Origin: CAZPHI01 sp964586425
Lineage (GTDB): Bacteria; Bacillota; Clostridia; Lachnospirales; Lachnospiraceae
Assembly: GCA_964586425.1 (NCBI GenBank)
Contig: CAZPHI010000019.1
Location: 1-37,478 of the forward strand
Direction: 5' to 3'
DNA length: 37,478 nt
Both the position numbers and the translations under genes were made by a program. The notes under the pieces were generated by a model. The model saw only the letters and a program-made list of their open reading frames with translations, was not told where the DNA came from and searched no databases. Numbering within the stretch: the first letter of the stretch is position 1; each line of letters opens with the position of its first letter. Below are positions 1-7,236 of the stretch, piece after piece.

Positions 1-60
1 GTGCGGTTCAACGAGAGGGAGATAATGCTAGCCATTTATTTCTCTACTCTATTTGGGCAT

Positions 61-123
61 GATATTAAGAATGAGTGCAACTTAATAAGAAAAACTTATT
101 GAAAAGTATTAAAAATAAAATTG
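61..123. repeat. 63-bp direct repeat, copy 1
   Basis: This segment matches 5600-5662 in the same orientation with 59 of 63 positions identical and no gap; weaker similarity continues a few bases on the left. It contains a small inverted repeat, AATAAG-AAAAA-CTTATT. The two copies bracket the decayed accessory region with the AbiE genes. No recombinase lies between them, so calling them attachment sites would be a guess; they may equally be a duplicated intergenic or promoter segment. Bases 1-60 hold no gene that I can support. Confidence 0.75.
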
Positions 124-215
124 ATTGGATTATTAAATGTCAATATACTAGATACAAAAGGGAAAGGCTCCAAATGGATTCTTTCAGAAATAAGTAAAAT
201 TTTTTTAGTCCTAAC

Positions 216-461
216 TTGACAGAAGCATATCCAATCTGGTGGGGAGGTCTTCCTATACCAGTCTACACGTTTTTAGAGGAGTATGACTTTGCTGGCAAGA
301 CGATTATTCCTTTTGCATCTCATGAAGGAAGCGGACCTTCTGAAATTGAAGAACTGTGCCCAGATGCAACCATACTTGATGGTTTTGCAGTAAGAGGTTC
401 TGCTGTAACAGAGAGCATGGCAGATATTGAAAGTTGGATTGCTGGATTAAATCTGGAGTAA
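216..461 (+). pseudogene. Flavodoxin, C-terminal remnant
   Basis: The 81 readable residues look like the C-terminal half of a Firmicutes flavodoxin. The stretch YPIWWGG (about residues 5-11) fits the FMN-loop region, followed by FAGKTIIPFASHEGSG, which is typical of flavodoxin-like electron carriers. The N-terminal phosphate-binding loop and about half the fold are missing. The only start in frame is a TTG with no ribosome binding site in front of it, so it is probably not made as a functional protein. It sits just inside repeat copy 1, which suggests it was truncated when the accessory region formed. A rho-independent terminator follows. Confidence 0.75.
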
Positions 462-500
462 AGTGCTCAAATAGAAGTATGAAAATAATTTAAAAACAAG

Positions 501-546
501 TAACCAATCGTTTATTATTGCAAGATAAGCGGTTGGTTATTTTTTT
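501..546 (+). terminator. Rho-independent terminator after the flavodoxin remnant
   Basis: A 10-bp stem (TAACCAATCG with CGGTTGGTTA, one G-U pair) has a 19-nt loop and is followed by seven T. It lies 40 nt after the remnant's stop codon, so it is probably the original flavodoxin terminator. Confidence 0.75.
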
Positions 547-643
547 AAGATTAATTATGGATGCTTATCGAATTTACATTGTAAAAAGTTTAATATTTGT
601 GGGAAAAAGTCTAAAATAGAACTGAAACTAACAAAAAACAAAC

Positions 644-672
644 TTGATTTTTGTGAGAAAATAAGATATGAT
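644..672 (+). promoter_or_regulatory. Sigma-70-type promoter of the abiE operon
   Basis: TTGATT (644-649) is followed by a 17-nt spacer and TATGAT (667-672), close to the vegetative consensus. It is 65 nt upstream of the antitoxin start, with an inverted repeat in between. Confidence 0.6.
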
Positions 673-687
673 AAGTTTAAAATAAGA

Positions 688-717
688 ATAAAACAGTCTA
701 GTATTGAACTGTTTTAT
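688..717. promoter_or_regulatory. Inverted repeat, probable AbiEi operator
   Basis: A perfect 10-bp inverted repeat, ATAAAACAGT and ACTGTTTTAT, is separated by 10 nt. It lies between the predicted -10 element and the ribosome binding site (AAGGTGAT) of the antitoxin gene. AbiEi antitoxins are known to repress their own promoter by binding inverted repeats, so an operator role is the likeliest reading. In RNA it would also form a hairpin; no T-run follows, so it is not a terminator. Confidence 0.55.
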
Positions 718-737
718 ACAAAAAGTAAGGTGATTAC

Positions 738-1508
738 ATGAATCTATATTTTGAATTGTTACAAAAGCCAGTGTTTACGGCAGAATATGTGAACCAGTAT
801 TATAATAACGTAGAAAGCACAAGATCTGCATTGAAACGACTTATGAAACAAAAGTTGATAATGAAAATTAGGAAAAATTTATATACCTGCATCAGCGGAG
901 AAACTGGCGCACCTGTAGCAAATCGATTCCAAATTGGATGTTCCATTACGAAAAGTGCATATATTTCTCATCATACAGCAATCGAATATCATGGTATGTC
1001 CGATCAGGTATTTTATGATGTCTATGTGTCATCTGAAACAAGATTTCAAGATTTTGAATTTGATGGATACACTTATAAATATCTTTCTACAAAAATGAAG
1101 ACAGGTGTAGAGAATGTACAGTACAGTGATGGTATTCGGGTAACAGACATTGAAAAGACGCTGATTGACAGTGTAAAAGATATGGATAAAATCGCAGGTA
1201 TGGAAGAGATAATTGCTTTTATTGGGTCAATACGAAAATTAAATGAAAAGAAATTATGCCAATATTTATCAGAATATCAGAATCAGTTTTTATATCAGAA
1301 AATGGGATATTTAATAGAAAATTATTGTGGAGCAACAGGAATTACAGAGGAATTTTATCAAATATGTCTGGGGCATATCGGAAAGAGTAAGAGGTATTTA
1401 TCAAACGATATTTATCAGGGCAGTTATAATTCTAAATGGAAGCTGGTTGTGGCAGATACAAAAATATACCGAAAGAATGGGAAAAATGGAGAAGATGATA
1501 GAATATAA
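738..1508 (+). CDS. abiEi: AbiEi-type antitoxin / transcriptional regulator
   Basis: A 256-residue protein that fits the AbiEi antitoxin of type IV toxin-antitoxin systems. Residues about 1-55 form a winged-helix-like segment (SALKRLMKQKLIMKIRKNLY), followed by the core with YISHHTAIEYHG and VTDIEKTLIDSV, both typical of AbiEi. In this family the N-terminal part binds DNA for autoregulation, and the rest antagonises the toxin without forming a stable protein complex. The ATG has a good ribosome binding site (AAGGTGAT). The end overlaps the toxin start by about 14 nt, which fits translational coupling. A promoter and an inverted-repeat operator candidate lie upstream. Confidence is high for the family; the phage-defence role is inferred. 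Confidence 0.88.
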   Translation: MNLYFELLQKPVFTAEYVNQYYNNVESTRSALKRLMKQKLIMKIRKNLYTCISGETGAPVANRFQIGCSITKSAYISHHTAIEYHGMSDQVFYDVYVSSETRFQDFEFDGYTYKYLSTKMKTGVENVQYSDGIRVTDIEKTLIDSVKDMDKIAGMEEIIAFIGSIRKLNEKKLCQYLSEYQNQFLYQKMGYLIENYCGATGITEEFYQICLGHIGKSKRYLSNDIYQGSYNSKWKLVVADTKIYRKNGKNGEDDRI

Positions 1509-2439
1509 TAAAATTCAGCTTGGCAAAAAGGCGCAGGAATACGGTTTTGTCAGAGATACTTTTGAGAAAGTGTTACGGTTAAAGGAAATATTGAAATATT
1601 TCAACAATGAACCATATTTGCAGGAACATCTGGTATTAAAGGGTGGTACTGCAATTAATATGCTGATATTTAATCTGCCAAGATTATCAGTTGACATTGA
1701 TATGGATTATATACCGAATGGAACAAAAGATGAAATGACAGCAGCAAGAGAGCAGATTACGACTATCATAAAAGAATATATGGATATAGAAGGTTATCAG
1801 CTATCATCCGCTTCCAGGTTTAGTTTCAGTCTGGATGCGTTTCATTATCAATATCGAAATTCAGCGGGGAATATGGATAATATCAAGATAGAGTTAAATT
1901 ATTCCTTAAGGGCACATATTTTGAAACCGATAAATTCAAGAATATTAACAGATGTCTTTGAAGAACAATTTGAGGTACATACGCTTGCACCTATGGAGAT
2001 ATTTGCAGCAAAAACCAATGCATTGATGAGCAGAGCAGCAGCCAGAGATCTTTATGATTTCAATAATATGGTCTTTTATGGACTTTTTGATTCGACAGAA
2101 GAAGGTTTGTTTCGAAAATGTATTATTTTTTACAATACGATTTCCCAGGAAAATGTTAATAAGCAATTTGATACATCCGCAATCGAAAGACTGTCATTCC
2201 AAAAAATAAGGCGTGATCTTTTTCCAGTTCTTCGGAAAAAGGATAATTTTGATTTGGAAGAGAGAAAATCTAGTGCCAGAAAATATCTTTCAGAGTTAAT
2301 GCAGGTAACTCAGAAGGAAATGGAATATATGGAGGCTTTTGAGAACAAGGAGTATAGACCAGAATTACTATTTCAAGATCCGGATATTCTTGAGAATGTG
2401 GAAAATCATCCAATGGCATTATGGAAATGCAATTTATAG
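1495..2439 (+). CDS. abiEii: AbiEii-type nucleotidyltransferase toxin
   Basis: A 314-residue nucleotidyltransferase toxin of the AbiEii/DUF1814 family. Near residues 46-71 it has LVLKGGTAINML followed by RLSVDIDMD, the GG(T/S) and DxD motifs of DNA polymerase beta-like nucleotidyltransferases. Characterised relatives transfer nucleotides onto tRNA or other acceptors and stop growth. The open frame extends back to 1327, but that stretch lies wholly inside the antitoxin gene. Starts at 1477, 1486 and 1495 are possible; 1495 was chosen because GGAG precedes it and the 14-nt overlap is normal for AbiE pairs, although the spacing is tight. The motifs look intact, so the toxin is probably functional. 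Confidence 0.88.
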   Translation: MIEYNKIQLGKKAQEYGFVRDTFEKVLRLKEILKYFNNEPYLQEHLVLKGGTAINMLIFNLPRLSVDIDMDYIPNGTKDEMTAAREQITTIIKEYMDIEGYQLSSASRFSFSLDAFHYQYRNSAGNMDNIKIELNYSLRAHILKPINSRILTDVFEEQFEVHTLAPMEIFAAKTNALMSRAAARDLYDFNNMVFYGLFDSTEEGLFRKCIIFYNTISQENVNKQFDTSAIERLSFQKIRRDLFPVLRKKDNFDLEERKSSARKYLSELMQVTQKEMEYMEAFENKEYRPELLFQDPDILENVENHPMALWKCNL

Positions 2440-2533
2440 AGAAAGCAGATTTTCAAAGAACAAAAAATATGTGTAGCTATGGGAGAAACTATGTCTGAGA
2501 AAAACATGAAATTTACAAGGAGATGATAATTTA

Positions 2534-3691
2534 ATGCAAGAGGAAAAAAATAGTATAGATCCATTTGTTTCTATGCAGCAGGATGTTTGCGATATGTGGG
2601 GAATAAACAATAAGAAGAAATATGTATTTTATTATGATGAAAGTAATAATTGCAGAAAATTCTGGGTTGATGAGAGTAAAGGAAAATTCAATACAGATTA
2701 CTTAACAGATTTTGTTTTGGCGGGAGTCGTAAGAGAAGAAAAAGATATGATTGACATATCTCTGGAATCATTTAGAAAACCATTGAAATTGCAAGGAAAT
2801 GTAAAGGAAATTAAATTTAAAACATTATTTTCAAAGGGAGAATTTTTAAATTGCATAAAGGAAAAACGGTTGTATGAAATACTAAATTGGATAGATGAAT
2901 CGCCATTTTACATTCATTATATTAACGTTAATAATTTATATTATACTCTTGTTGAAATATTTGATTCCATTGTGAGTCCTGATGAATTAAGTGAGTTTGA
3001 ATATGATTATTTTGAGATGAAGAGTGTTTTTTATAATATGTTTAAAGGGAAGGCGGACGAATTGCAAAAGTTAATGGTTCAATATAGGTATCCTAATATT
3101 CAATATAAGGATATTAGAGCTTTCTGCAATGATCTTCTTTTTTTGCTTGGAAATCGAAAAGAAATGAAAGAAAAAGAAAAATTTTTAGCTGGAATGCTTA
3201 CTAGAGCTTCTAGAAGTGATGAGTTAGTATTTTTGCATGATAATGACGATTATATTATGCAAGAGAATTATGTTGAATTCTATGTTGATCCTATACGAAA
3301 ATATCAGACATCAATACTTAGATTTGATATTGAGTTGGAGGTTCAGGATGGTGTGAAAGAGCAGATTGGATGCGGAGAAAACGTGGCGGATAACTATATG
3401 TTTGTAGATTCTAAAACAGATATTTTCGTACAGATATCAGATGTAGTAGCAGGAATTTTGGGAAAATTGTTAAAATATATTAATACTACTAAGATGAGTC
3501 AATTAAGAAAAGATGTTGAAAATTTAACGCAGAGTCAGATGGATAATATTTTACTCTTAGACAAGCTTCGTACCGTTGCAGACTGTGAGAATAAAGGTTT
3601 TTTATGTTCAATTGCTCCAATAAGCGAAGTGATGATGATCAATAGATTCTTTGAAATGGTAAGTAGTAAAGCTTCAAATAGATTGCTTTAG
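2534..3691 (+). CDS. DUF3800 domain protein
   Basis: A 385-residue protein with the hallmarks of DUF3800. An N-terminal YYDES motif (about residues 33-37, usually YIDESG) is followed by a long divergent middle, and a C-terminal acidic segment FVDSKTDIFVQISDVVAGI (about 290-310) matches the conserved DSK...Q.aDlvAG end. The spacing of acidic residues has suggested an RNase H-like fold, but no reaction is established. DUF3800 genes are common in defence and mobile regions. Here it follows the AbiE pair and precedes a broken nuclease gene. AAGGAG lies 11 nt before the ATG, a long spacing seen at several genes in this window. A first-codon choice further downstream would lose the DES motif. Confidence 0.8.
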   Translation: MQEEKNSIDPFVSMQQDVCDMWGINNKKKYVFYYDESNNCRKFWVDESKGKFNTDYLTDFVLAGVVREEKDMIDISLESFRKPLKLQGNVKEIKFKTLFSKGEFLNCIKEKRLYEILNWIDESPFYIHYINVNNLYYTLVEIFDSIVSPDELSEFEYDYFEMKSVFYNMFKGKADELQKLMVQYRYPNIQYKDIRAFCNDLLFLLGNRKEMKEKEKFLAGMLTRASRSDELVFLHDNDDYIMQENYVEFYVDPIRKYQTSILRFDIELEVQDGVKEQIGCGENVADNYMFVDSKTDIFVQISDVVAGILGKLLKYINTTKMSQLRKDVENLTQSQMDNILLLDKLRTVADCENKGFLCSIAPISEVMMINRFFEMVSSKASNRLL

Positions 3692-3743
3692 AATGTAAAT
3701 TGAAAAACAATAGTATAAAAAACGAGGAATAGAGGTATTCTGC

Positions 3744-4626
3744 ATGAATGAATATGATATATTGGGTAGTCTACATCAGATTATTGATGAGGATGTTGAA
3801 AACAAAATGGAACAATGGTTAGAACATCATAATGTTAATTGTTATCTTTTATATCCATTAGCAATGGTAGAAATAGGAGCAATGAATGAACCACCAGAGA
3901 ATATTGATAATTTGTTCAAGCGTTCCATCGTTAATATTAGTAAATGATTGGCAATTTACTGTAATAAATGGTCATTACGAAAAAGACATAAAAATAATTA
4001 ATCGAGAGAAAACAATTTCTACAATTACAGAAGGTAGAATTGAAGAGATAATGTGTAATGTAAGTAATGTTGCTACTGCAAAAACTGTTCCGTATGCATT
4101 TACAGACGAAAATGGTGATCGTCAAAATAGTGATATTGATTATGCAATATTGGATCAAAAAAGAAATATTGGTTTAATAATTGAAGCTAAATGGATAGAT
4201 AAACATTATGGAGATGAAATTGATAAGAGATATGGAAAAATTTTTGAAACTATTAATGGTATTTACAAAAAGCAGATCAGCAAACATAAAAAATTTTTAA
4301 GCAATATGGATAATGTAGATTTCTTATTTAAAGCTGACAAGCGATATAAGCATAATGATGAAATGCCAAAACTATATTATTTAGCTATTGATAAAAGAAA
4401 TCAGATGCATATAGATGAACATCATATGATTTCTGAATATATGCTAATATATTTCTTGAAAAAAAATATTACGAATCAAGAACTTAATATTGAAACATTT
4501 TGGCAGGAGATTAGTGGATTACAAACGAAATTTGAATACATTACGGTTTCATCGGATTATTATGAGATACCAGTGAATGATGAAACTATTTTAGTTGAAA
4601 AAGCAGATCTATATTGGTACGAATAA
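3744..4626 (+). pseudogene. PD-(D/E)XK nuclease-like gene, frameshifted
   Basis: Two overlapping frames appear to be one gene of about 294 codons. Frame A runs 3744-3947 from a proper ribosome binding site (AGAGG) and ends LFKRSIVNISK. Frame B, open from before 3886 to 4626, becomes protein-like from about 3930 (LVNDWQFTVINGHYEKD). Joining them needs a +1 shift near 3915-3940. Frame B carries SDIDYAIL followed by GLIIEAKW, the D...ExK pattern of PD-(D/E)XK nucleases, plus a helix with Glu upstream (GRIEEIM). No slippery heptamer is visible, so an indel is likelier than programmed shifting. Frame B alone (246 codons from ATG 3886) could still be expressed. It sits next to DUF3800, which suggests a former defence pair. 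Confidence 0.6.
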
Positions 4627-4667
4627 TAAAAGTCATAATATGTAATAACAAAATAAAGCAATATAAA

Positions 4668-4708
4668 ATAGATGATTATTCTTAAAAACGATAATCATCT
4701 ATTTTTTT
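4668..4708 (+). terminator. Strong rho-independent terminator
   Basis: A perfect 12-bp stem (ATAGATGATTAT with ATAATCATCTAT) has an 11-nt loop and runs into seven T. It lies 42 nt after the nuclease-like gene and ends that transcription unit. Confidence 0.85.
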
Positions 4709-4738
4709 GCCCATTTTGGTATCTTGCTTCTGTTCTAT

Positions 4739-4767
4739 AAAGACCCCGAACATCATTCGGGGTCTTT
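4739..4767 (+). terminator. GC-rich terminator-like hairpin
   Basis: A perfect 12-bp stem (AAAGACCCCGAA with TTCGGGGTCTTT) has a 5-nt loop. The T-run is short on both strands, so it may work as a bidirectional terminator. Its GC content is well above its surroundings, consistent with imported DNA. Confidence 0.6.
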
Positions 4768-4948
4768 CTGGATAACCCCGCATACCTATCCGTTAAGTTA
4801 TTCCTACCAGTCAGCTAAAATTTAATCATGGTCAGACAAGACCAACACACCAGAGAGTGTAGCGCGCGAAACTCTCCTATCAAACAAAGATAAGGAGAAC
4901 AGACGAACAAAGAAATTAAAGTAGTAAGTATCAGACATCAGTGCATTG
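4768..4948. other. Noncoding debris of probable mobile-element origin
   Basis: No intact gene lies here. The stretch is GC-richer than its neighbours and contains short inverted repeats (GGTC..GACC; GAGAGT..ACTCTC around GCGCGC). Near its end AAGGAG (4892-4897) precedes a 22-codon open frame that begins at ACG (4903) and runs to TAG (4969-4971), reading TNKEIKVVSIR. This resembles the start of a small protein from an integrative or mobilisable element, cut off after about 12 codons where acetyltransferase-like sequence begins. The element type is a guess. Confidence 0.4.
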
Positions 4949-5074
4949 ATGTTGGGTTTATTAAAAGATAGAAATATTTCTAAAATCTATCTGGAATCTC
5001 CCGATAGAGGACATTCCTTGTATCAGAAATTGGGCTTTGCAGATATGTGTGGTTATATGAAGCTGGATGTATAA
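4949..5074 (+). pseudogene. GNAT acetyltransferase, C-terminal fragment
   Basis: A 41-codon frame reads LLKDRNISKIYLES, then SLYQKLGFADMCGYMKL, and ends at TAA. This is the usual C-terminal end of GNAT-family N-acetyltransferases (beta-5 strand, then the Y-x-K-x-GF element and a final strand ending in L). Around 100 upstream residues, including the acetyl-CoA-binding loop, are absent; the sequence before it looks like mobile-element debris. It is a remnant left by a recombination or deletion event. Confidence 0.65.
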
Positions 5075-5126
5075 AAGATAAGAAAATCAGTTAATTTCCA
5101 TCATAAGGAAATCGAGAATAGATTAG

Positions 5127-5441
5127 ATGCCACGGCAAGGAAGTATTCGAATATGTGCTGAATTGTGTATTAGCACACCTAAAATAGTGTATGCAATGTC
5201 GTCTATTGATTTAATTTCCAATTTTATTCCTGTATTAGGTTATTTGGATGATGTTATCATATTGTCTGCACTAATAGCACTAATGATAAAGCATATTCCG
5301 AATGATGTATGGCAAAGGAGTAAAACAGAAGCTATAAATATGTGAAAAAATGGTAAGTCAAAGAAATGGTATTATGCAATCCCTAATGTTGCAATCTGGC
5401 TTTTAATAATATGCCTGATTGTAAAAGCTATTTGGTTTTGA
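5127..5441 (+). pseudogene. DUF1232 (YkvA-like) membrane protein, degraded
   Basis: The readable part contains SSIDLISNFIPVLGYLDDVIIL, matching the SPiDLIPDfIPvlGylDD signature of DUF1232 proteins. The frame reaches a TGA at 5343-5345, and the same frame continues after it (KKWYYAIPNVAIWLLIICLIVKAIWF) to a second stop at 5439-5441. That tail is the hydrophobic C-terminal helix. The internal TGA probably replaced TGG (Trp). The N-terminal part also looks damaged, with no ribosome binding site before the first ATG. It is a decayed copy of a small membrane protein of unknown function. Confidence 0.7.
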
Positions 5442-5548
5442 CGAACTCTGATCTGTCGAAGAGATAATTCAAAGTGAATTTAAAATTCTTTTCTAAGGTA
5501 GTCCTATATTTTTGAATTATATTTTGAAGAAAGAAAAACATTGATATT

Positions 5549-5588
5549 ACAGTCTGATGGAATAGATATATTTCGTTAGGCTGTTTTT
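5549..5588 (+). terminator. Weak terminator-like hairpin
   Basis: ACAGTCTGAT can pair with GTTAGGCTGT (10 bp, three G-U pairs) across a 16-nt loop and is followed by five T. It lies about 110 nt after the DUF1232 remnant. The remainder of 5442-5803 holds only repeat copy 2 and a promoter. Confidence 0.4.
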
Positions 5589-5599
5589 ACTTTTGGGTA

Positions 5600-5662
5600 G
5601 ATATTAAGAATGAGTGCATTTTAATAAGAAAAACTTATTGAAAAGTATTAGAAATAAGATTG
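5600..5662. repeat. 63-bp direct repeat, copy 2
   Basis: Same orientation and 59/63 identical to 61-123; the differences are at the dinucleotide after GAGTGCA and two A/G changes near the right end. It lies about 140 nt upstream of the DUF2156 gene, at the boundary between the decayed region and ordinary genes. Confidence 0.75.
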
Positions 5663-5752
5663 CAAGCGTTATGATTGCTAATTTAATGTCGTGATAATAT
5701 AATTACTATTGATAATATCAAAAAAAAGAAGTACAATATTTGTTTTATTTGC

Positions 5753-5758
5753 TATAAT
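5753..5758 (+). promoter_or_regulatory. -10 element upstream of the DUF2156 gene
   Basis: A perfect TATAAT is present about 45 nt before the start codon. The expected -35 position (5730-5735, AGTACA) matches poorly, so the promoter may be activator-dependent or the call may be chance in AT-rich DNA. Confidence 0.4.
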
Positions 5759-5803
5759 AAGGGTAAGATAAATGAATAGAAAATAATAGGAATGAGGCAA
5801 TAT

Positions 5804-6703
5804 ATGAAATTACCAGATTGGAGAAGTCCGAGTGCTGCTGATGTTAGCTGGATTAGAAATCTTTCTGATGAATATAGATTAAAGGGAAGTGATGTAGCAG
5901 CTGCGAATTTATTCCTTTTAAGAAACAAATATAATATTGAAATTAGCGTATATAATGGTATTCTTCTCAGATACTATAATGGAACGGGTTCACGTCATGG
6001 ATATGGATTTCCAATAGGTGTGAAGAATAATTCAGAATTAAAGAATATTATTGCATTACTGCAGAGTGATGCTTTGAATAGAGCAACAGCATTTGAACTA
6101 TGTCTTGTTAATGATGATCAAAAGCTATTCTTGGAGTCGGCACTGCCAGGAATGTTTTCATACACGAATAATCCTGGAGATGGTGACTATATATATCTTC
6201 AGGAAAATCTTGCATGCCTGAAAGGCAGGGCTTATCACAAAAAGAAAAATCATGTTTCAGCATTTACCAGAAAATATCCAGAGTTCAATATGAAATTGAT
6301 ATCGGAATCAGATGCGGTAGTGCGGGATGCGTTAAATGTTGTGAACATTTGGAATAAAGATAAAGGTGCAGATGTAGAATATGCTTCAATATTGGAGGCA
6401 TTACAATACATTGATGAATTAGGGCTATTTGGTGGAGTTTTGTATGTCAATGATGAACCTGTTGCAATGACATTGGCATCGGCAATTAATAGCAGAGTAT
6501 GTGATATACATTATGAAAAGGCAATTGGTAATTGCGCTGCTAATGGTGCATATAGTGTTATAAACCAGCTTTTTGCTGAGACTTTATCAGAGTATGATTA
6601 TATTAATAGAGAAGAGGATATAGGAATTGAGGGGCTTAGAAAGGCGAAACAATCCTATCATCCAACAATTTTTCTTGACAAATATCATTGTGTTTTGAAA
6701 TAG
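5804..6703 (+). CDS. DUF2156 (phosphatidylglycerol lysyltransferase C-terminal-like) protein
   Basis: A 299-residue cytosolic protein of the DUF2156 family, the acyltransferase-like domain that forms the C-terminus of MprF/LysX enzymes. The signature YIYLQENLACLKGRAYHKKKNHV is the clearest match, followed by the second GNAT-like half with GGVLYVNDEPVAMTLAS. MprF enzymes move lysine from charged tRNA to phosphatidylglycerol, but stand-alone versions without membrane helices, like this one, have no firm substrate. The ATG at 5804 has GAGG six nt upstream; an in-frame ATG at 5792 lacks a good site. It is probably co-transcribed with the next two genes (11 nt gap, then 1 nt overlap). Confidence 0.85.
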   Translation: MKLPDWRSPSAADVSWIRNLSDEYRLKGSDVAAANLFLLRNKYNIEISVYNGILLRYYNGTGSRHGYGFPIGVKNNSELKNIIALLQSDALNRATAFELCLVNDDQKLFLESALPGMFSYTNNPGDGDYIYLQENLACLKGRAYHKKKNHVSAFTRKYPEFNMKLISESDAVVRDALNVVNIWNKDKGADVEYASILEALQYIDELGLFGGVLYVNDEPVAMTLASAINSRVCDIHYEKAIGNCAANGAYSVINQLFAETLSEYDYINREEDIGIEGLRKAKQSYHPTIFLDKYHCVLK

Positions 6704-6714
6704 AGAGGTTAATT

Positions 6715-7236
6715 ATGTTATCTAAGATTTTAACAAAAGAGCAGTGCGCAACATGCAGATTTTGCTGTTCATTTAGAAGAAAAAGTGCGTGGGAAACTCC
6801 GTTGTTTCCTAATTCTGTAATAGAAAAATTACATGAATTATATGATTCATCAGTCAGCTATCCAATTGTTATGAAAGCTGTAACAGATAATGCGAGTACA
6901 ACGGATTTGAGCGCTGGATATACTGATGATGACGAGGAGAATGAATCACCATGTCAATTCCTGGATAAAACCAGAGGATGTATATTAAGCGACGAATACA
7001 AGCCACTTGATTGTAAAATCTGGCCACTTAGAATTATGAATAAGGATGGCCGGCTTGTGATTGCCTTGACACCAACATGTCCATCAGTTAACCAAGTGCC
7101 ATTTGACAAGGTGACTGAGCTTGTGACGAAGGATGGTCTTGGGGCATATATATATGAAGAGGCAATGAAGATGCCTGATATTATTAAAGATTATCGTGAA
7201 GGATTTCCGATAGTTATGGAATTACAAAAACAATAA
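6715..7236 (+). CDS. YkgJ-like cysteine-cluster protein
   Basis: A 173-residue protein with a conserved cysteine pattern: CATCRFCC near the N-terminus (about residues 10-17), a single Cys before QFLDKT, then a Cys in GCIL and another in PLDCKIWPLRI. This arrangement belongs to the YkgJ/zinc-or-iron-chelating family (Fe-S flavin-less Cys-cluster proteins) whose role is unclear. The frame is open from 6688, but AGAGG precedes the ATG at 6715 and the upstream part overlaps the previous gene. It lies between a DUF2156 gene and a PLP enzyme in an apparent three-gene operon, which hints at amino-acid or lipid modification, but nothing proves it. Confidence 0.75.
   Translation: MLSKILTKEQCATCRFCCSFRRKSAWETPLFPNSVIEKLHELYDSSVSYPIVMKAVTDNASTTDLSAGYTDDDEENESPCQFLDKTRGCILSDEYKPLDCKIWPLRIMNKDGRLVIALTPTCPSVNQVPFDKVTELVTKDGLGAYIYEEAMKMPDIIKDYREGFPIVMELQKQ

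Noticed and set aside
1327..1494. Long N-terminal extension of the AbiEii toxin
   Set aside because: The stretch lies inside the antitoxin gene, has no ribosome binding site and does not resemble the family.
2491..2526. 11-codon frame (MSEKNMKFTRR) before the DUF3800 gene
   Set aside because: It overlaps the ribosome binding site of the next gene and has no independent support; it could be a leader but cannot be argued for.
3886..3947. Programmed +1 frameshifting in the nuclease-like gene
   Set aside because: No slippery heptamer, rare-codon stop motif or stimulatory structure was seen; an indel is simpler.
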